NCBI GenBank assembly: GCA_011391085.1
Contig: JAABRD010000056.1
Span: forward strand, 1 to 34,881
Origin: Thiotrichaceae bacterium
GTDB taxonomy: Bacteria; Pseudomonadota; Gammaproteobacteria; Beggiatoales; Beggiatoaceae
Reading direction: 5' to 3'
Length of the DNA stretch: 34,881 bases
This document shows, piece after piece, positions 31,293 through 34,881 of the stretch. The notes beneath the pieces are model-generated. The model was not told the DNA's origin and searched no databases. It was given only the letters and a program-made list of their open reading frames with translations. Numbering within the stretch: position 1 is the first letter of the stretch; the number at the start of each line of letters is the position of its first letter. A program made the position numbers and the translations under genes.

Positions 31293-32150
31293 ATGGCTAT
31301 TGTCACTGTTGCTGCCATTCAATTTTCGTGTACTTGGGACACGGCCGCGAATGTTGATAAAGCGGAATCCTTAGTCCGCCGTTCTGCCGAATTAGGTGCC
31401 CAGATTATTTTATTACCAGAGTTGTTTGAAACACCTTATTTCTGCACAGACCAAAACGACACATTTTTTGCATTGGCTAGGCCGTCGTTTGAGAATCCGT
31501 TATTGTCTCATTTTAGCAAATTAGCGGCCCAATTGAATGTCGTATTACCCATCAGTTTTTTTGAAAAAACGCCCTGGGCGTATTTTAACTCAGTCATGGT
31601 TATTGATGCCGATGGGCGTCAATTGGGAGTGTATCGCAAAACTCATGTTCCTGACGGGCCTGGCTATGAGGAAAAATTTTATTTTAGCCCAGGGGATACC
31701 GGTTTTCAAGTCTGGCAAACGCATTATGGTAAAATAGGCGTGGGGATTTGTTGGGACCAATGGTTTCCAGAGGCCGCCCGGGCTATGGCATTACAGGGCG
31801 CACAGTTATTATTGTATCCAACGGCGATAGGGTCGGAACCGTCTCACCCGAATATCGATTCGTGTGCCCATTGGCAACGGGTGATGCAAGGACATGCGGC
31901 GGCCAATCTGATGCCGGTGATAGCGGCCAATCGAATCGGCAAGGAAGTAGGGGAGTCTTGTGAAATCACCTTTTATGGTTCTTCTTTTATTACAGGACCA
32001 ACGGGTGAAATGATTCAGGTGGCAGGACGTGAGGAGGAGACGGTATTGGTGGCCACCTTTGACCTTGACGAGATTCGTGGGCAACGCGAGTTTTGGGGAG
32101 TCTTTAAGGACCGTCAGCCGAATAGGTATCAGGAGTTATGCAAACTATGA
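31293..32150 (+). CDS. aguB: N-carbamoylputrescine amidase (nitrilase superfamily)
   Basis: AguB hydrolyses N-carbamoylputrescine to putrescine, CO2 and ammonia, in the agmatine route to polyamines. The Glu-Lys-Cys triad of the nitrilase superfamily is complete in this 285-residue protein: E43 (LLPELFETPYF), K116 (YRKTHVPDGPGY) and C153 (GVGICWDQWFPE). The segments YRKTHVPDGPGYEEKFYFSPGD, CWDQWFPEAARAMAL and the C-terminal WGVFKDRQPNRY are characteristic of the AguB branch rather than of generic nitrilases. A weak AAGAAG lies 12 bases before the ATG. No agmatine deiminase gene lies next to it. Its stop codon overlaps the start of xth (ATGA), so the two are co-translated. Confidence 0.93.
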   Translation: MAIVTVAAIQFSCTWDTAANVDKAESLVRRSAELGAQIILLPELFETPYFCTDQNDTFFALARPSFENPLLSHFSKLAAQLNVVLPISFFEKTPWAYFNSVMVIDADGRQLGVYRKTHVPDGPGYEEKFYFSPGDTGFQVWQTHYGKIGVGICWDQWFPEAARAMALQGAQLLLYPTAIGSEPSHPNIDSCAHWQRVMQGHAAANLMPVIAANRIGKEVGESCEITFYGSSFITGPTGEMIQVAGREEETVLVATFDLDEIRGQREFWGVFKDRQPNRYQELCKL

Positions 32151-32929
32151 AAATCGCTACTTGGAATGTCAACTCCCTATCGGTGCGTCTCCCACAGGTG
32201 TTAAATTGGTTGCATCAACATCAACCCGATATTTTGGCGGTGCAGGAAACGAAAACGCCGGATGACAAATTTCCTGTGTCAGAAATTCAAGCCGCCGGTT
32301 ATCAAGTCCTCTTCTCAGGTCAAAAAACGTATAACGGTGTGGCCCTTCTCAGTCGTCTGCCAGGGACTTCCGTCATCACGGATTTGCCGGGATTCACGGA
32401 TTTGCAACGACGAGTTTTGGGGGCGACTTATGGTCAATTACGAGTCCTCAATCTCTATGTTCCCAATGGTCAAGAGGTGGGTTCGGATAAGTATGAATAT
32501 AAACTGAATTGGTTGAAATATTTAACCAATTATGTTAAAGAGAGTCTCTCTCAGAATCCTTATCTAATCGTGCTAGGAGACTTTAATATCACCTCTACTG
32601 ATGCAGATATACATGACCCCCAAAAATGGGTTGGACAAATTCTGGTGAGTCCGTTAGAACGGGCCGCCTTGCAAGAGTTGCTGTCTTTGGGACTACATGA
32701 TACGTTTCGGTTATTCAATTCCGCGGCGGATTGTTTTAGTTGGTGGGATTACCGGGCGGGGGCCTTTCGACGTAATCAGGGGGCGCGAATTGATTTGATT
32801 TTAGCCAGTTCGACACTCTCTTCTAATTGTCAGGAATGTCGAATTGATAAAGAACCACGTTGCTTAGAACGGCCGTCAGACCATGCGCCGGTGGTGGCGA
32901 CGTTTGAGATTGACAACCTGTTTCAGTAA
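32147..32929 (+). CDS. xth: Exodeoxyribonuclease III family AP endonuclease
   Basis: The enzyme repairs abasic sites and trims 3' ends of DNA. The 260-residue protein (from the ATG at 32147) has the exonuclease III core: MKIATWNVNSL (N7), LAVQETK (E34), LNLYVPNG, LGDFNIT (Asp and Asn of the GDFN motif), SWWDYRAGAF, RIDLILAS and the terminal SDHAPV with the catalytic histidine. I prefer 32147 to the ATG at 32138 because MKIATWN is the conserved family start and AGGAG (32131-32135) is only 2 bases from the earlier ATG but 11 from this one. The ATG overlaps the aguB stop as ATGA. A polyamine gene and a DNA repair gene thus share one transcript. Confidence 0.95.
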   Translation: MKIATWNVNSLSVRLPQVLNWLHQHQPDILAVQETKTPDDKFPVSEIQAAGYQVLFSGQKTYNGVALLSRLPGTSVITDLPGFTDLQRRVLGATYGQLRVLNLYVPNGQEVGSDKYEYKLNWLKYLTNYVKESLSQNPYLIVLGDFNITSTDADIHDPQKWVGQILVSPLERAALQELLSLGLHDTFRLFNSAADCFSWWDYRAGAFRRNQGARIDLILASSTLSSNCQECRIDKEPRCLERPSDHAPVVATFEIDNLFQ

Positions 32930-32975
32930 TTAAAACTGGTGGAGTAAAGGCTGGTGAAGTAGAGGCTTCGGTTGC

Positions 32976-33167
32976 AATGCCATTAGGTTAAGGAATTGAG
33001 GTAGCGAAGAAATTGAGGTGGCAAAAGAATTAAAATAGCGGTGGACTAGAGGCTTCAGCCGGAGGGGGCATTGTGATTTCAATTATCTTCTGCCCCCCCA
33101 CTGGCTAAAGCCTCTAGTCCACCTATCGATTAACTTTGGGGGCTTTTTTTCTTAACTTAATGGCATT
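32976..33167. mobile_element. Second nested element: AATGCCATTAGGTTAAGG termini around a GGACTAGAGGC palindrome
   Basis: The termini AATGCCATTAGGTTAAGG (32976-32993) and CTTAACTTAATGGCATT (33151-33167) match those of 31050-31172. The interior is different: a palindrome of the TTTAGCCGG family with about 30-bp arms (33040-33070 against 33091-33123), followed by a run of seven T. GAGGCTTCG occurs on both sides (32962-32970 and 33168-33176). The hairpin and T run could also terminate the aguB-xth transcript. Confidence 0.8.
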
Positions 33168-33216
33168 GAGGCTTCGTGAGGAGGCCGGGGGGAGAAAGCC
33201 GCGCTTTAGACTTCTG

Positions 33217-33381
33217 GGTAGTGATGCAATCTGGGTGAAATATCGTGCGGTTTCGCGTCGGTCTTGAACTGTGATTTAGATGATTAAATGAAGGCTATGA
33301 AAGGCGGCTTGACGAATCATAGTCCATCTGAAAATCATTCTAATCAGAGTTCAGACATTTCACCCACATTGCATCACTACC
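33217..33381. mobile_element. MITE-like element, 165 bp (copy B, inverted relative to copy A)
   Basis: It begins GGTAGTGATGCAATCTGGGT and ends ACCCACATTGCATCACTACC, good terminal inverted repeats of about 20-25 bp (mismatch at one position). Its interior matches 19035-19198 in reverse orientation. Copy B has better-preserved ends than copy A. No ORF of note is present. Confidence 0.85.
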
Positions 33382-33411
33382 GACTTCTGTTTGAAGTGTC
33401 ACTCAATCCAC

Positions 33412-34437
33412 TCAATGCAACCCCAAATTCACCCCCGCCACCTGTAAGCTCAAATAGGATAATTCATCCCACACATTGCCACGTTCGACACCTTTGATAA
33501 GACGGTCTATAGAAGCCGCTTGACGCAATAATTCGGCCCAAACTCGCGGCGTGTGTCTCTTCATGGCGCGGGTCATGACGCTACGACGTTGTTGCCAAAC
33601 CCGATAGGTTTTAAACACTTGTTCTTGAGATTGACCACTTTGCAAGGCTTTGGTGATTTGACACAAGTTACGAATTTCTTTAGTCAAGGCCCAAGCTATT
33701 AAAATCGGTTCATAACCTTCGGTTCGCAACCCTTGTAATTGACGAATACAACGTTGGGTGTCGCCTGCTAACACCGTGTCCACCCAGTCAAATATTTCAA
33801 ATCGGGCACTGTCAGCAACGGCTTGTAATACCTGGGAAGTGTCGATACGCCCGGCACCGTAGAGGAGATATAATTTCTCAATTTCTTGGGTACAAGCCAA
33901 TAAGTGGCCTTCCGAACGTTCCGCAATGATTTGGATGGCTTCGGGGGAGGTTTGTAACCCGTAGTTTGCTAACCTTTGGGCTATCCACTCTGGTAATTGT
34001 GAAATCTCTATCGGCCACACTTGGATGACCACGCCGCGTTCTTCTAAGGCCGAAAACCATTTGGCTTTTTGTTGTGTGGCATCGAGTTTGCCGGCGGTAA
34101 TTAACAAGACGGTATTGGCAGGGGGAGACGGTTGCAAATAGGCTAACAAGGCGTTACTTCCCTCATTGCCGGGCGATTTATCGCTTAAATGGAGTTCTAA
34201 CCAACGTTTACTGGCAAACAGCGAAAGGGCGTTGGCATGTTGAGAAAGACTTTTCCAGTCAAAGCCTCTTTCTACCGTTAAGACGACTCTTTCGGTAAAG
34301 CCGTTAGCACGGGCAAATTGACGCAGGGTATCAGTGCATTCCATCATTTGTAAAGGCTCCTCCCCAAATAAGACATAAAGAGGAGATAATCCTTGTTTTT
34401 TCAAATGGTTGGCAAGTTGATTGGCTTTTAGTTTCAT
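33412..34437 (-). CDS. holA: DNA polymerase III delta subunit
   Basis: HolA is the wrench of the clamp loader: it opens the beta sliding clamp. The 341-residue protein starts MKLKANQLANHLKKQGLSPLYVLFGEEPLQMME, the typical delta N-terminus with the GEEP(L)Q motif. Further family segments are LSLFASKRWLELHL, LLAYLQPSPPANTVLLI and the helical C-terminal domain (FDWVDTVLAGDTQRCIRQLQGL, then EPILIAWALTKEIRNL). I take the ATG at 34437; the longer frame to 34488 starts in the terminal repeat of a MITE-like element. No clear Shine-Dalgarno is seen. The usual gammaproteobacterial partners lptE and leuS are not upstream within the window. Confidence 0.93.
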   Translation of the reverse strand: MKLKANQLANHLKKQGLSPLYVLFGEEPLQMMECTDTLRQFARANGFTERVVLTVERGFDWKSLSQHANALSLFASKRWLELHLSDKSPGNEGSNALLAYLQPSPPANTVLLITAGKLDATQQKAKWFSALEERGVVIQVWPIEISQLPEWIAQRLANYGLQTSPEAIQIIAERSEGHLLACTQEIEKLYLLYGAGRIDTSQVLQAVADSARFEIFDWVDTVLAGDTQRCIRQLQGLRTEGYEPILIAWALTKEIRNLCQITKALQSGQSQEQVFKTYRVWQQRRSVMTRAMKRHTPRVWAELLRQAASIDRLIKGVERGNVWDELSYLSLQVAGVNLGLH

Positions 34438-34465
34438 AATAATTTTGATGGTCGAAAAAGTTTCG

Positions 34466-34533
34466 GGTAGTGATGCAATGTGGGGCAAGGACTGCCAGTC
34501 CTGACACTTCCATCACCCAGATTGCATCACTAC
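34466..34533. mobile_element. Short derivative of the MITE-like family, about 68 bp
   Basis: GGTAGTGATGCAATGTGGGG and CCCAGATTGCATCACTAC form the ends, with a small inner hairpin GGACTGCCAGTCC. The internal part of the 165-bp elements is absent. It lies in the upstream region of holA and supplies the false in-frame ATG at 34488. Confidence 0.8.
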
Positions 34534-34881
34534 TCATATCTTAACATGATCCCGTGCATTTGGGTAGTATCTTGATACAATAAAATTTTCAGAAAGCAGG
34601 ATGACCAGTCGCAGATTATTGAAGTCACTGTTTCATGGCATACGGTACAGACATGTTTATCAAAAAAATACTACTATAACATTGATGAAGCCAATAATTC
34701 TTCCAAACACCCACCTCATTTATTTGCGAAATCTGCGTCCTCTGTGGTAATTTGCGATTCAAACCAAAAATAATTTGACCACCCATTCTGAAAATTCGTG
34801 TGCTGAAATAAGTAACCAAGAACCAAGTGGTTACGAAAGAAGGTCAAAAATGAGGTGCGATTCCTCCGCCACTGATGAGAG
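34534..34881. other. Unassigned right end of the window
   Basis: No gene is firmly supported. A 49-codon ORF (34601-34750, plus) with a purine stretch before its ATG contains a common-looking AATCTGCGTCCTCTGTGGT repeat and is not convincing. Near the right edge two small hairpins follow each other: GTAACCA/TGGTTAC (34812-34834) and GAGG/CCTC with loop TGCGATT (34852-34866). They may belong to an element cut by the window edge. Confidence 0.4.

Noticed and set aside
34601-34750. 49-codon ORF with a purine-rich stretch before its ATG
   Set aside because: It contains a widespread-looking repeat (AATCTGCGTCCTCTGTGGT), has no motif and no neighbours that support it.

Overview
The window looks like chromosomal DNA of a gammaproteobacterium of moderate GC content, most likely one of the large sulfur bacteria (Thiotrichaceae/Beggiatoaceae type). 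The reasons are a LysM lipoprotein/rpoS locus of the nlpD-rpoS kind, a Pseudomonas-type class Ia ribonucleotide reductase, gshB, holA and gpmA, plus a very high load of short palindromic repeats and multi-copy ATPase/nuclease genes, which I recall as typical of that family. The taxonomic call is inference from gene content and repeat style, not a database result.

Layout. 1-4.9 kb: repeat array, nrdA, nrdB (dNTP synthesis). 5-8 kb: nitroreductase, an unknown small secreted protein, an exported five-repeat FG-GAP/VCBS-like protein and a tiny putative lipoprotein. 8.4-12.2 kb: an intact AAA-ATPase-like/PD-(D/E)XK gene (minus) whose ribosome-binding site lies in a perfect hairpin, an ORF fragment with a rho-independent terminator, a small membrane protein, and a second ATPase/nuclease gene that is an internally deleted pseudogene. 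12.3-16.8 kb (minus strand): two five-LysM lipoproteins, a degenerate NlpD-like LysM/LytM protein and rpoS, all in one direction. 17-20 kb (plus): long-chain acyl-CoA ligase and gpmA. 20.6-24.6 kb: a 1306-residue exported protein combining an RCC1-like propeller, two cohesin-like modules, a dockerin-like module and InlB-like repeats. 24.6-30.9 kb (minus): gshB and a 1679-residue DUF4011/SF1-helicase/Vsr-like nuclease, a probable phage-defence gene. 31.3-32.9 kb: aguB and xth, translationally coupled by ATGA. 33.4-34.4 kb (minus): holA.

Almost every intergenic space is filled by one of about seven palindromic repeat families. Some are nested inside each other, one sits in frame inside the helicase gene, and several supply false upstream start codons to neighbouring genes. 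At least six genes carry, directly before the start codon and in coding orientation, a run of about 7-bp repeats (CCACTAT / TCATTAT / TCACTAT type), usually without a Shine-Dalgarno sequence; other genes in the window carry a normal Shine-Dalgarno. This leader pattern, the hairpin-sequestered ribosome-binding site of the ATPase/nuclease gene, the in-frame palindrome and the nested repeats are the most unusual signals here.
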